Assembly (NCBI RefSeq): GCF_900104535.1 | Contig: NZ_LT629710.1 | Span: 2,294,001-2,358,000 of the forward strand | Direction of reading: 5' to 3' | DNA from: Nakamurella panacisegetis | GTDB lineage: Bacteria; Actinomycetota; Actinomycetes; Mycobacteriales; Nakamurellaceae | DNA: 64,000 nt | Shown here: positions 28,562 through 37,641 of the stretch, piece by piece | How the letters are laid out: every line of letters begins with the position of its first letter | Numbering within the stretch: the first letter of the stretch is position 1 | Notes under the pieces: generated by a model | Told to the model about the DNA's origin: nothing | What the model saw: the letters and a program-made list of their open reading frames with translations, nothing else | The model's database searches: none | Program-made: the position numbers and the translations under genes

Positions 28562-30652
28562 CTACATCAGCTCACCGATGTAGGAGTACTTGACGTACAC
28601 CTCGGCGGCCACACCGGCCTCGTCGAGGACGTCCTGCACTGCGGTGAGCATGTACTTCGCGTCCCAGCCCATGTACAGGTGACGTCCGCCGTCCAACGTG
28701 TCCCACTGCCCGTTCCAGGCCGGGGCCGGGAAGATCGGGCCGCCGCGACGGCCGATGAACACCTCGACGTCGGGCCGCGCGTCGGCCCACAGCCGCTTGA
28801 ACACCCGGTTGAACAGGTACTTGACGTCGTGCACCTCCCAGTGCTCGCCGCGGTATTCGACGTAGTCGAACTCGCGCTCCCAGCCACGCGGCCACCCGCG
28901 GCGCCGGACGGCGTCCAGGACCGGGGTGAGCCCGTCGTCGTCGATCGGGATGCCCAGGTCGGCGCCGGGGCGAGCCCAGATGCGCAACAGGTCGGCGGTG
29001 AGGCGGGCCGTGCGGGCGGCGATCGCGGCGGTGCCCCACGTCGGTTGGTGAGCCAGGTCGGCCGTCGCCCGGACGGCGCTGTGCGGGTAGACCGCGTCGC
29101 GCTTGTCGGGGTAGGAGAGTTCGTCGGCCCGGTCGGCCAGCGGGATCTCCAGCAGGGTCAGGTTCCCCAGCGTCTGGGCCAGCGCCCGGTGACTGTTCTG
29201 TTCGTCCTCGGTGTAGTCGGCCCACTCCCGGACGCCGTCGCCCGTCCAGTGGTCCGACGGGGCCAGCGGGAACACGTGCTCGACGTCGAGGTCACCGACC
29301 CGATCGACGCCGGCCAGCCGGCCCAGCACGTAGCCCGCGTGCGGGAGCGGCCGGTACTTCAGCGCCACCCGGACCCGCTCGTCGGACGGGGTGATCCGCG
29401 CCATCGCCCGGACCAGCGCGTCCAGGCCCGCCTCGCTCGCCCGGCACAGCCGAGCGACCAGGCGCGAGATGCCGATCTCGACCACGGTGCGACGGAGCAG
29501 CAGGGCCTGGAGCTGTTCGAGGGTCCGCACCAGGGCCTCGGCGTCCAGAACGCCGGTCCGGTAGTCGCGGTAGACCCGCATCACCAACGGGTACGTACCG
29601 GGCCCGAAGACGTTGATGCCGTGCAACTGGCGGGCGATCCGCGGGTCGGGCTCGCGGTCGGGCTCCAGGAGCACCTGATAGACCTGGGCGCAGGCCAGCC
29701 ACTGCGCCGCGTGATCGTCGAGGGTCGCGCGGTCCAGTCGCGGGAAGCGCTGCTGGAACGCGTCGTAGACACTGCGTTCGCCGGAGCCGTCCCGGTTCAG
29801 GGCGACCTCGCGGCCGGTGGCCATCACCAGGTAGTGCCGCCAGAACCGGCCGATGGCATCACCGGTGCAGCGCTCGATCGGCGCCCAGTAGGTGTTCTCG
29901 ACGTGGTGCTGGGCGGCCGATGACAGCCCCATCAGGACGTAGTTGTGGATCAGCTCGTGGTCCCGCAGCGGCTCGCCGGTGGAGTTCAGGCTCTCGAAGA
30001 TCTGCTGGGCGTTGGCGTTCGCGGCCAGGCTGATCGCCACGTGCTCGAGTTTGCTCAGCCCGCGCCAGATGTGCGGGGCCTCGGCCGGGCTGATCTGGCT
30101 GCGGAAGAACGCATAGTTGTCGTCGAACGACGAGTCCGCGTCGGGGCCGGCATCGCCGGCCGGCCGGCCCAGCACCACCCGCTCGAACACCTCGGCCCAG
30201 GCGTCATGCGGTCGCAGTTTGGTCCGAGCCGGGCGGTCGTCGCCGGCCGCGCGCACGAGCAGATGTTCGATCTCGCCGACCACGCCGTCCGCCGGCGACG
30301 GATCGCCGGCGGCCAGGAGCGTGTGCTGTACCGCCGCGGCCAGCAGCATCAGGGTGGTGATGCGCTGCTGCCCGTCGATCAGGACCAGTTCGCCCAGACC
30401 GTCGACGGTGGGATCGCTGCTGGTCACCGAGAGGATCGAGCCGAGGAAGTGGGTGTGCCGGTCGTGCCGGTCGGCCACCGCGCGGACGTCGGTCAACAGC
30501 TGTTCGCAGCGGCCGATGTCCCATCGGTATTGCCGCTGGTAGACCGGCACCACGATGGCCGTGTCGGCGGCGGACAACCAGGCGACGGTGTTGACCGCCC
30601 GTGCGGTCACGTTGGTGGCGGTATCGGACCCGGTACTCGTGTGGGCGCTCAT
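28562..30652 (-). CDS. GmrSD-like DUF262/DUF1524 protein
   Basis: 696-residue single-chain protein of the GmrSD type IV restriction family, which attacks modified phage DNA. The N-terminal DUF262 domain (about 15-290) has VYQRQYRWD at 37-45, the nucleotide-hydrolysis motif DGQQR at 93-97, and FESLNSTGEPL at 220-229. The DUF1524 HNH-like nuclease motif is EHVFPL at 458-463, with LGNLTLLE at 495-502. A separate C-terminal block (about 580-696, starting GWPRGWEREF) is rich in aromatics and may recognise the target. No methylase or other restriction gene is adjacent. A solitary DUF262 protein with a non-defence role is possible. Confidence 0.85.
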   Translation of the reverse strand: MSAHTSTGSDTATNVTARAVNTVAWLSAADTAIVVPVYQRQYRWDIGRCEQLLTDVRAVADRHDRHTHFLGSILSVTSSDPTVDGLGELVLIDGQQRITTLMLLAAAVQHTLLAAGDPSPADGVVGEIEHLLVRAAGDDRPARTKLRPHDAWAEVFERVVLGRPAGDAGPDADSSFDDNYAFFRSQISPAEAPHIWRGLSKLEHVAISLAANANAQQIFESLNSTGEPLRDHELIHNYVLMGLSSAAQHHVENTYWAPIERCTGDAIGRFWRHYLVMATGREVALNRDGSGERSVYDAFQQRFPRLDRATLDDHAAQWLACAQVYQVLLEPDREPDPRIARQLHGINVFGPGTYPLVMRVYRDYRTGVLDAEALVRTLEQLQALLLRRTVVEIGISRLVARLCRASEAGLDALVRAMARITPSDERVRVALKYRPLPHAGYVLGRLAGVDRVGDLDVEHVFPLAPSDHWTGDGVREWADYTEDEQNSHRALAQTLGNLTLLEIPLADRADELSYPDKRDAVYPHSAVRATADLAHQPTWGTAAIAARTARLTADLLRIWARPGADLGIPIDDDGLTPVLDAVRRRGWPRGWEREFDYVEYRGEHWEVHDVKYLFNRVFKRLWADARPDVEVFIGRRGGPIFPAPAWNGQWDTLDGGRHLYMGWDAKYMLTAVQDVLDEAGVAAEVYVKYSYIGELM

Positions 30653-30760
30653 CGGGCACCGATTCTAGGCCGCCATTGGCTCCCGATCATGACACCGGAC
30701 GTAGGCTGGGGCCCGAGCACTCACTCCACGCACCCGGATGAAGGGATCGACAGTCACACC

Positions 30761-31534
30761 ATGGGTTACATCACTTCGGCAGCTCTCGAAGAGACCGGCT
30801 ATGTCGTCCTCGACAGCTACAACCAGGAACTCGACCCCAAGGAGTGGCTGGACATCGAGTACAACGACTGGAAATCCTCCGGCGACACCCGCTTCGCTCC
30901 GCTGGCCAGCGCGTTCGGCGAGATCGAGTGCAACGGCTTCTGGAACCACGTGCCGCCCCGCACCGACAAGGACGGCGTCTGGATCCCGTCCCAGGTCGAG
31001 AAGGCGCCCATCCTGACCCGCCGCGCGCAGGAGCCGGGGGCCAACGTCGGCCGTTGCCGCGTCATCGAACTGCAGCCGAACACGTACGCCGACTGCCTGT
31101 ACAACCTGCACCAGGACGACAACAACCGGCTGAACCCGGACGGCACCGGTTGGGTGGTCCGCGGCTTCTTCAACCTCTCGGACGACAAGGACAGCTTCTT
31201 CGTCCTGCGGGACAACCGCACCGACCCCAGCGGCGAGACCCGGATCGCGTTGCCGGCCGGCGCTCAGCTGCTGATCGACACGCAGCGCCTGTGGCACGCG
31301 GCGACCCACGTCGGCCCCGACCCGCGCTACTGCCTGATCACGTCGTGGACCTCCGGTCCCGAGCTGGACGCCTACATCGAGAAGTACCACGGCAACCCGC
31401 ACGCCCAGAACGTCGAGGTGGCCCAGGACGTCCTGGACGCCGGACAGGCGGAGCAGTCCCGCCGGATCGCCGCCCGCGCCGCGGCTCTCGCCGCCCGGGG
31501 CCGCATCGAGCAAGCGGCGATGAGCGAGGCCTGA
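30761..31534 (+). CDS. Putative Fe(II)/2-oxoglutarate-type oxygenase
   Basis: 257 residues; I know no named family for it. The ligand pattern H117-x-D119, H179 and R189 (RLWHAATHVGPDPRY, spacing H-x9-R) matches the metal- and 2-oxoglutarate-binding residues of the double-stranded beta-helix oxygenases. FFNLSDDKDSFFVLRD lies between them where a core strand is expected. A helical Ala/Arg/Gln tail (215-257) follows. Function and substrate are unknown and the assignment is inference from spacing. The ATG at 30761 has AAGGGA upstream; the frame is open back to 29945, antisense to the DUF262 gene. 54 bases separate it from the MoxR gene. Confidence 0.6.
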   Translation: MGYITSAALEETGYVVLDSYNQELDPKEWLDIEYNDWKSSGDTRFAPLASAFGEIECNGFWNHVPPRTDKDGVWIPSQVEKAPILTRRAQEPGANVGRCRVIELQPNTYADCLYNLHQDDNNRLNPDGTGWVVRGFFNLSDDKDSFFVLRDNRTDPSGETRIALPAGAQLLIDTQRLWHAATHVGPDPRYCLITSWTSGPELDAYIEKYHGNPHAQNVEVAQDVLDAGQAEQSRRIAARAAALAARGRIEQAAMSEA

Positions 31535-31588
31535 TCTTCCTCCGGTACGCCTGAGCCCACGACAGGCGCAGGCGTACCGTCGAGAACT

Positions 31589-32989
31589 GTGCGAACCACA
31601 CCTGTCGAAGAACTGCCCTCCACCCTCGGCGAGCTCCGCGCGTCCGGTCACGAACTGCGCGGGGTCAAGGAAGAGATCCGCGAGAACCTGCTGGCCGCGC
31701 TGCGGGCCGGGGAAGATCCGTGGGCCGGCATCGTCGGTTTCGAGAGCACCGTCCTCCCGCAGCTGGAACGGGCCCTGCTCGCCGGACACGACATCGTCCT
31801 GCTGGGCGAACGCGGGCAGGGCAAGACCCGTCTGCTGCGCAGCCTGACCAATCTGCTGGACGAGCACACGCCCTACATCGCGTTCTCCGAGATCGGCGAG
31901 CATCCGTACGCGCCGATTACGCCCGAGTCCATCCGCCGGGCCGCCGATCTGGGTGACGCGCTGCCGGTCGCATGGAAGCACCGCAGCGAGCGGTACACCG
32001 AGAAGCTGGCCACTCCGGACACCGCGGTGGCCGACCTGATCGGTGACGTCGATCCGGTCAAGGTGGCTGAGGGCCGCTCGCTGGGCGACCCCGAGACCAT
32101 TCACTTCGGGCTGGTGCCCCGGGCCCACCGCGGCATCGTCGCCATCAACGAACTGCCCGACCTGGCCGAGCGGATCCAGGTGGCGTTGCTCAACGTCATG
32201 GAGGAACGCGACATCCAGGTCCGCGGGTACACCCTGCGGCTGCCCCTGGACGTCCTCCTGGTGGCCTCGGCCAACCCCGAGGACTACACCAACCGGGGTC
32301 GCATCATCACCCCGCTCAAGGACCGCTTCGGCGCCGAGATCCGTACCCACTACCCGCTCCGGCTGGCCGACGAGGTGGCGCTGATCGAGCAGGAGGCGGA
32401 GTTGGTGGCCGACGTCCCGGCCCACCTGCTGGAGATCATCGCCCGGTTCACCCGCCTGCTCCGTGAATCCACCGCGATCGACCAGGGTTCGGGCGTGTCC
32501 GCCCGGTTCTCCGTGGCGGCGGCGGAAACCGTTGCCGCAGCGGCCCTCCGCCGGGCGGCACTGACCAACGAGAGTGGGGCGTCGGCCCGCCCGATCGACC
32601 TGCAGTCGATCCTGGCCGTCCTGCGCGGCAAGCTCGAGTTCGCCACCGGCGAGGAGGGCCGCGAATCGGAGATCCTGGAGCACCTGCTCCGCCGGGCCAC
32701 GGCCGAGACCGCCCGGACCCGGCTCCGGGGCGTCGATCTGACGCCGCTGGCCGAGGCCGTCACCCGGCATCCGCTGCGTACCGGGGACCGCGTTCCGGCC
32801 GGCGACGTGGTCCGCGCGTTGCCGGACGTCGCCGTGCTCACCGTCATCGCGCAGCGTCTCGGCGCCGCCGGCACCGAGGATCCGGGCCCGATGGCCTCGG
32901 CCGCCGAGCTGGCCCTGGAGCTGCTGTTCCTGACCCGGAAACTGTCCAAACAAGCCAGCGACGACGAGAGCACGGTCAGCTATGGCTGA
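31589..32989 (+). CDS. MoxR-type AAA+ ATPase
   Basis: 466-residue AAA+ ATPase related to magnesium-chelatase subunit I and MoxR. Walker A GERGQGKTR lies near residues 72-80, and sensor 1 is in LLVASANPEDYTNRG, followed by LKDRFGAEI with the arginine finger. Such ATPases work with von Willebrand factor A proteins to remodel or load cofactors into partners. The GTG at 31589 is used. Its 3' end overlaps the VWA gene by 8 bases, so the pair is coupled. Partner protein unknown. Confidence 0.88.
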   Translation: MRTTPVEELPSTLGELRASGHELRGVKEEIRENLLAALRAGEDPWAGIVGFESTVLPQLERALLAGHDIVLLGERGQGKTRLLRSLTNLLDEHTPYIAFSEIGEHPYAPITPESIRRAADLGDALPVAWKHRSERYTEKLATPDTAVADLIGDVDPVKVAEGRSLGDPETIHFGLVPRAHRGIVAINELPDLAERIQVALLNVMEERDIQVRGYTLRLPLDVLLVASANPEDYTNRGRIITPLKDRFGAEIRTHYPLRLADEVALIEQEAELVADVPAHLLEIIARFTRLLRESTAIDQGSGVSARFSVAAAETVAAAALRRAALTNESGASARPIDLQSILAVLRGKLEFATGEEGRESEILEHLLRRATAETARTRLRGVDLTPLAEAVTRHPLRTGDRVPAGDVVRALPDVAVLTVIAQRLGAAGTEDPGPMASAAELALELLFLTRKLSKQASDDESTVSYG

Positions 32990-34934
32990 TGTCCCCGGCC
33001 GGTCGGCGTACGAATACTCGGGGTACGTCGACGGACCCGATCCGCTGGCCCCGCCGGTCGACCTGCGCGCGGCCATGGACCGCATCGGCAAGGACGTGAT
33101 GGAGGGCAGTTCGCCCCGTCAGGCCCTCCGGGAACTCATGCGGCAGGGTCTGCCCGACCGCCGCGGCCTGGACGATCTGGCCCGCCGGATCTGGCAGAAG
33201 CGGCGAGATCTGCAGCGGGACAACCGATTGGACGGCACCCTGCAGGCCGTGCGCGAACTCTTGGCCAAGGCGCTCGACCAGGAGCGGGAGGTGCTCGGCC
33301 GGCAGCAGACCGACGACGCCCGCTTCAAGGAGATGGAACTCGACACGCTGCCCGGCGACACCGGCGGCGCGGTCCGGGAACTGGGCAAGTACGACTTTCA
33401 GTCCAGTGACGCCAGGGAGACGTTCCAGCAGATCCAGGACCTGCTGGGCAAGGAGATGCTGGACCAGCGGTTCGCCGGCATGAAACAGGCACTGCAGCAG
33501 GCGACCCCGGAGGACACCGAGAACATCCGCAAGATGCTCGACGATCTCAACTCGTTGCTGGCCGCGCACTCCGAGGGCAATGACACCCCGCAGCAGTTCG
33601 ACGAATTCATGAACCGGCACGGAGAGTACTTCCCGGAGAATCCGCGCAACATCGAGGAACTGATCGATCTGCTCGCCGCGAGATCGGCGGCTGCGCAACG
33701 GATGATGAATTCCATGACGGCGCAGCAGCGGGCCGAACTGGCGGAGCTGGCCCAGCAGGCATTCGGTGATCCGCGCCTGGCCCAGGCGTTGTCGCAACTG
33801 GATTCGCAACTCCAGGGCTTGCGCCCCAGCGAGGACTGGTCCGGCTCCGGACGGTTCAGCGGCGACTCCCCGATGGGACTGGGTGAAGGGACCCGAGCGC
33901 TGGAACAGCTGGGACAGCTGGATGCGCTGGCCGAGCAGCTGGCCCAGAGCTACCCCGGCGCCCAACTGGACGACATCGATCTCGACGCGCTGGAAGAGGC
34001 GCTGGGCGAGCAGGCCCGGATGGACGTCAAGGAGTTGGCCGACCTGGAACGCGAACTGCGCGAACAGGGCATCTTCGACCGGAACGACGACGGGTCACTC
34101 CGGTTGTCGCCCAAGGCGTTGCGTCGGCTGGGCGAGTCGGCCCTGAAGGACATCGCCGACCGCTTGTCGGCCCGCCGGGGCGAGCGGGAGACCCGCAGGT
34201 CGGGGGCGGCCGGGGAACCGACCGGATCCACCCGGCCCTGGGCGTTCGGCGACACCCAGGCCTGGAGCGTGCCCCGCACCCTGCTCAACGCCCAGCTGCG
34301 GCGGGCCGGCGGTGACCAGCGCAGGCTGGACGTCAGCGACGTCGAGGTCATCGAGACCGAGCAGCGCACACGCGCCGTCGTCGCCCTGTGCGTCGACACC
34401 TCGTGGTCCATGGTGCAGGACGGCCGGTGGGTGCCCATGAAGCGCACCGCCCTCGCGCTGCACCAGTTGATCTCGACCCGTTTCCGCGGAGACGCGTTGC
34501 AGCTCATCACGTTCGGCCGCCGGGCGGACAAGGTGGAGCTGGGCGAACTGATCGGCTTGGAAGGCGCGTACGTGCAGGGCACCAACCTGCAGCACGCGCT
34601 GATGCTGGCCGGTGAACACCTGCGGTCCCAACCGGATGCGATGCCGGTCGTGCTGGTCGTCACCGACGGCGAGCCCACCGCGCACCTGGAACCGGACGGC
34701 GACTTCGCGTTCTCCTACCCGCCGGACCCGCGCACGGTGCGGGCCACCCTGGTCGAGCTCGACCGGCTCACCGGCCGCCGGGCCGCGATCAGCTTCTTCG
34801 TGCTCGGCGACGACCCGCGTCTGGCCGAGTTCATGGATTCGCTTGCCCGGCGCTGCGGCGGCCGGGTCGTCGCGCCCGATCTCGACGGCCTGGGCGCCGA
34901 GGTGGTAGCCGACTACCTGCGCACCCGGCGGTAG
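32982..34934 (+). CDS. VWA domain protein, partner of MoxR ATPase
   Basis: 650 residues. The first two thirds are a Gln/Leu/Glu-rich helical region, with ELAELAQQAF and repeated LEQLGQLDAL/LAEQLAQ segments (about 120-380) suggesting coiled coil. The C-terminal third is a von Willebrand A domain with the MIDAS motif D-T-S-W-S near 472, a later Thr in GTNLQHAL, and VVTDGEPTAH supplying the Asp. It is cytoplasmic, with no signal or membrane segment. In MoxR/VWA systems the VWA protein links the ATPase to its substrate. Confidence 0.87.
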   Translation: MADVPGRSAYEYSGYVDGPDPLAPPVDLRAAMDRIGKDVMEGSSPRQALRELMRQGLPDRRGLDDLARRIWQKRRDLQRDNRLDGTLQAVRELLAKALDQEREVLGRQQTDDARFKEMELDTLPGDTGGAVRELGKYDFQSSDARETFQQIQDLLGKEMLDQRFAGMKQALQQATPEDTENIRKMLDDLNSLLAAHSEGNDTPQQFDEFMNRHGEYFPENPRNIEELIDLLAARSAAAQRMMNSMTAQQRAELAELAQQAFGDPRLAQALSQLDSQLQGLRPSEDWSGSGRFSGDSPMGLGEGTRALEQLGQLDALAEQLAQSYPGAQLDDIDLDALEEALGEQARMDVKELADLERELREQGIFDRNDDGSLRLSPKALRRLGESALKDIADRLSARRGERETRRSGAAGEPTGSTRPWAFGDTQAWSVPRTLLNAQLRRAGGDQRRLDVSDVEVIETEQRTRAVVALCVDTSWSMVQDGRWVPMKRTALALHQLISTRFRGDALQLITFGRRADKVELGELIGLEGAYVQGTNLQHALMLAGEHLRSQPDAMPVVLVVTDGEPTAHLEPDGDFAFSYPPDPRTVRATLVELDRLTGRRAAISFFVLGDDPRLAEFMDSLARRCGGRVVAPDLDGLGAEVVADYLRTRR

Positions 34935-35007
34935 GCCATCGGCGACCAGCGACAACCGCGGCCTCAACGGACCAAACCGAACCGGGGTATTCGGGCGTAG
35001 ATCAGGT

Positions 35008-35526
35008 ATGAGCGAGGTTGCGGTGATGCCTGTGGCTTCTGGTGGTGATTCAGAACGTGCTCGTTCTTTCTCCCGATGGGTCGTTCCTGAGCTGCCGGTT
35101 CTGGCTGCAATCGCTCGGCGGACGGTCCCGGCGGCGGATGCCGAGGATCTGGTTCAGGAAACGCTGGAGCGGGCGTGGCGTCGCTGGGAAACCTACGATC
35201 CAGCGCGTGGATCCGCGCGGGTCTGGTTGGCCGGCATTCTCTTCGACCGGGTGCGGCGACGTCGGGCACGATCCGCTCCGCCTCCACACCAGAGTCGTCT
35301 TCCCGCTTCCGATGCCGGGCCGGTTTCGATAGCCGATCGGGTCGACATCGAGCGGGCGATCGATGGGCTCCCGACCAGACAGCGGGAGCTGGTCCTGCTG
35401 TACTACCTGGCTGATCTCCCCATCAACGAGGTCGCAGGGATGCTGGGCATCACCGCGGGCGCGGCGAAATCGCAGCTGTTCGATGCCCGCACTCATCTTC
35501 GCGCAATGATGAAGGACGACCAATGA
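35008..35526 (+). CDS. ECF-type RNA polymerase sigma factor
   Basis: 172 residues with a region 2 (AEDLVQETLERAWRRWETYD, residues about 45-64) and region 4 (LPTRQRELVLLYYLADLPINEVAGMLGI). A short linker with basic RVRRRRARSA joins them. Family assignment as an extracytoplasmic-function sigma factor is clear; its group is not. The ATG at 35008 is preceded by a close AGG; M7 is an alternative start. It overlaps the next gene by 4 bases. That gene encodes a one-helix membrane protein, the usual place for an anti-sigma factor. Confidence 0.9.
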   Translation: MSEVAVMPVASGGDSERARSFSRWVVPELPVLAAIARRTVPAADAEDLVQETLERAWRRWETYDPARGSARVWLAGILFDRVRRRRARSAPPPHQSRLPASDAGPVSIADRVDIERAIDGLPTRQRELVLLYYLADLPINEVAGMLGITAGAAKSQLFDARTHLRAMMKDDQ

Positions 35527-36704
35527 CAGACGACGAGATGGATGCCATCCTGAAGGACTGGGGAGCACAGCTCCGAGCGGTCCCGATCAGTGGCCCAGAT
35601 CAGCGGTTGGTGGAAGCGGTCACCGGCCGCGGTCGGAGCCGGTGGCGAGCGGTCGGGGCCACCGTGGCCGTCGCCGCCCTCGTGGCTGCCGTGGCTGCCG
35701 TGGCTATCGCGGTGCCAATTCTGAGGGCAGGACGAAATGGCGCAGACAACCCCCCGGCCACCGGCGGTGCTCCGCATACCGCCACACCGTCGACATCTCG
35801 GATTGTGACCTTCGGAAACCTGAGTTTGGACGTGCCGAAGGCGTGGAAGCTGAATGACCAGAAGTGTGGGCAGCCGCTGTCCAACACCGTACTCATACCC
35901 GCCTCCGGCGCCCCGGCCTGTGGCATCCCCACGCGACCGGTGACGGCCCTCTGGCTCTACCGTGACGACCTGCTCCCGCCTTCCCTGCTGGCGAAACCCG
36001 ACACGGGACTTCCCGCGAACGTTTTGTCCGACATGGCCGCACCGGAGCGCCCACTGTCATCGGCAACGACCGTTGGACAGGTGGCCGGGATCCCGGCGAA
36101 GATCACCTCGGGCGCGCCCACCGACGCGTTGCACCGGACGCTGTACGTCCTGCCGAGTATTCACGTGGCCGTCCTGATCAGCTCACCCGACGCCTCGCTC
36201 ATCGGCTCGCTGATCGCGTCCGCACGGTTGGTTGATCAAGACCAGAATGGCTGTGTCGCAACTCTTTCCGATCCGTCAGCGGTCGTGGGCGGGAAATCTC
36301 CGGCGCGGGGCGGAGCAGATCAGCAGCTGGTCCCGGGCGCGCCGGAATCGGCCGTAGCCTGTCGGTACCTGAAAGGCACCCTGGCCCAGAGCGCGTCCGT
36401 CTCCGCGGAATCCTTGACCACCCTCATCGCGGCCATGAACGACGCCCCGTCCGGTCTGTCGGTGCACCGACCACCGGATGGGTCAGACTGCCGCGTGGCC
36501 GAGGAAACGGTCACCGTGCAATTGGAGTACGCATCCGGACCACCCCTGAGCGTCAGAGTCCATCTCAATGGCTGCGGAGGGGTTTACGGAGCCTCGAACG
36601 GCACCCTCACCCGCCAGCTCGCCGAGCCGATGGTCACCCTCCTTCATCGCACGGTCGGCTTCTACGACGTCGGCAGTGCCGCAATCGCGCAGCAAAGCCG
36701 ATAG
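35523..36704 (+). CDS. Single-pass membrane protein coupled to the sigma factor (possible anti-sigma)
   Basis: 393 residues: a 40-residue cytoplasmic N-terminus, one strong transmembrane helix at about 41-67, then some 325 extracytoplasmic residues. The outer part is Pro/Thr/Ser-rich, with a pair of similar-looking beta domains and scattered cysteines (CGQPL, PACGIP, GCVATL, ACRYLK, DCRVAE, GCGGVYG) that could form disulfides. No HxxxCxxC zinc anti-sigma motif occurs. The ATGA overlap with the sigma gene suggests regulation or a sensor role; this is inference from context only. Confidence 0.65.
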   Translation: MTDDEMDAILKDWGAQLRAVPISGPDQRLVEAVTGRGRSRWRAVGATVAVAALVAAVAAVAIAVPILRAGRNGADNPPATGGAPHTATPSTSRIVTFGNLSLDVPKAWKLNDQKCGQPLSNTVLIPASGAPACGIPTRPVTALWLYRDDLLPPSLLAKPDTGLPANVLSDMAAPERPLSSATTVGQVAGIPAKITSGAPTDALHRTLYVLPSIHVAVLISSPDASLIGSLIASARLVDQDQNGCVATLSDPSAVVGGKSPARGGADQQLVPGAPESAVACRYLKGTLAQSASVSAESLTTLIAAMNDAPSGLSVHRPPDGSDCRVAEETVTVQLEYASGPPLSVRVHLNGCGGVYGASNGTLTRQLAEPMVTLLHRTVGFYDVGSAAIAQQSR

Positions 36705-37057
36705 CAGCCGAAATGCGTCCCGTGAGCGAGGTGTCAATCGTGCTGTTCTACGTCGCCAGAATGGTCGGTATCTGAATGTGGATTACAAATGGCGAGCTAC
36801 CGTCAGTACCGCAGCCTTCCACGGCACCGATCGCGTATGTCGCGACCTTGGTCGAGGAAGCGAAAACAGGCGCCGGACGGGCGGGAATGAAGCCGTGGAC
36901 CCATCCAGCCAGTACCTGTCGATCACCCAAGTACAGCTTCAGTGAGTTGGCGGTCCGTGCTGCGTGGCTCACGCCTTCCTCTGTAGACGATCGCAAGGGG
37001 CAAAAGGAGCACCAAGATCTCGGGCAACAGGAGGCCTGGGCTCCACGGTCCGCCCTC

Positions 37058-37159
37058 CTATACGAGCGTCAATGCCGTACCTGTGGCGGCCGCTGTAACC
37101 CCTATGAGGACAACAGCCGTCCAGATGAGGTAAGGCGGCCGATTTGGCCGCGAGCTCAT
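37058..37159 (-). CDS. Possible 33-residue single-helix membrane peptide
   Basis: ATG at 37159, with AGGA 7 bases upstream, opens a 33-codon frame ending at TAG. It encodes a short basic N-terminus (SSRPNRPP) and one hydrophobic segment (YLIWTAVVLIGVTAAATG). Reading on past the stop in the same frame gives a second hydrophobic run (ILVLLLPLAIV) and then a basic stretch. This could be two small membrane proteins or a broken two-helix protein. Weak evidence. Confidence 0.3.
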   Translation of the reverse strand: MSSRPNRPPYLIWTAVVLIGVTAAATGTALTLV

Positions 37160-37233
37160 TGCGGATCCTGTCTTTGGGGAATAGTCAAGGACGGCCTCCA
37201 CCGGTAGCCCAGAGGCAGCGGCTGACCCAGCCC

Positions 37234-37405
37234 CTACCCACCGCCGTTGGGGGGGCGGCTCCGTGCGGGTCGCCCGGAGGTCATCGATCCGCCGTGCCCC
37301 TGGAGGGTGGCCGGAAGGGCCCGCCGTGGGCGGTGGGACAGAGCGGCGAACAGCGTATCCAGCTTGTCGAGGTCTCGAAGTCCCTGGATGCCGTTGTTGC
37401 CCACC
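37234..37405 (-). pseudogene. ArsR-family regulator remnant
   Basis: The minus-strand frame reads KLDTLFAALSHRPRRALP, then GHGGSMTSG. This resembles the start of ArsR/SmtB winged-helix repressors (LFxALSHPTRRAIL followed by GSMTSGELA). After that the sequence turns into Arg/Pro-rich noise and stops at 37234, before the recognition helix. The upstream part shows no clear start. It is most likely a frameshifted or truncated ArsR-type gene. Confidence 0.4.
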
Positions 37406-37641
37406 ACCACCACTTCGACGAACTTGTCGAAGTTCAGTCCGTTGTCCGCGGCGAGGGGTGCGCGGCTCGACCGGTTGCGCGGGTTGGCTCCAGACGGGGA
37501 CGGCGTCCGGGCGCTCGTGGGCCGGCACTTTCGAGCCGCAATGGAGGAGATGTGGCGAGCCGAGTTCATCGTGGAGATGCAGACCTCGTAGGCCCGGAGT
37601 GAGGGGACCACCGCCCTATGACCCGAGTCGCGACCCGCGGA

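Larger units (their letters stand above)
36705..37641. other. Gene-poor interval of about 940 bases
   Basis: No full-length gene is convincing here, and base composition is visibly less GC-rich than in the neighbours. On the minus strand an ArsR-like remnant (37234-37405) and a 33-codon membrane peptide (37058-37159) can be read. A TTG- or GTG-started frame of up to 82 codons ending at 36748 follows, with no recognisable domain. Some of these may be pieces of decayed genes. Confidence 0.5.

Noticed and set aside
28562-34934. The GmrSD-like, oxygenase, MoxR and VWA genes as one defence island
   Set aside because: The first gene is on the opposite strand and there are no mobility genes or other defence genes. 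Only the three plus-strand genes can be called neighbours in one unit.
34979-34999. GAACC-N12-CGTA before the sigma-factor gene as an ECF promoter
   Set aside because: The spacer is about 3-4 bases shorter than known ECF promoters, so autoregulation is not supported.
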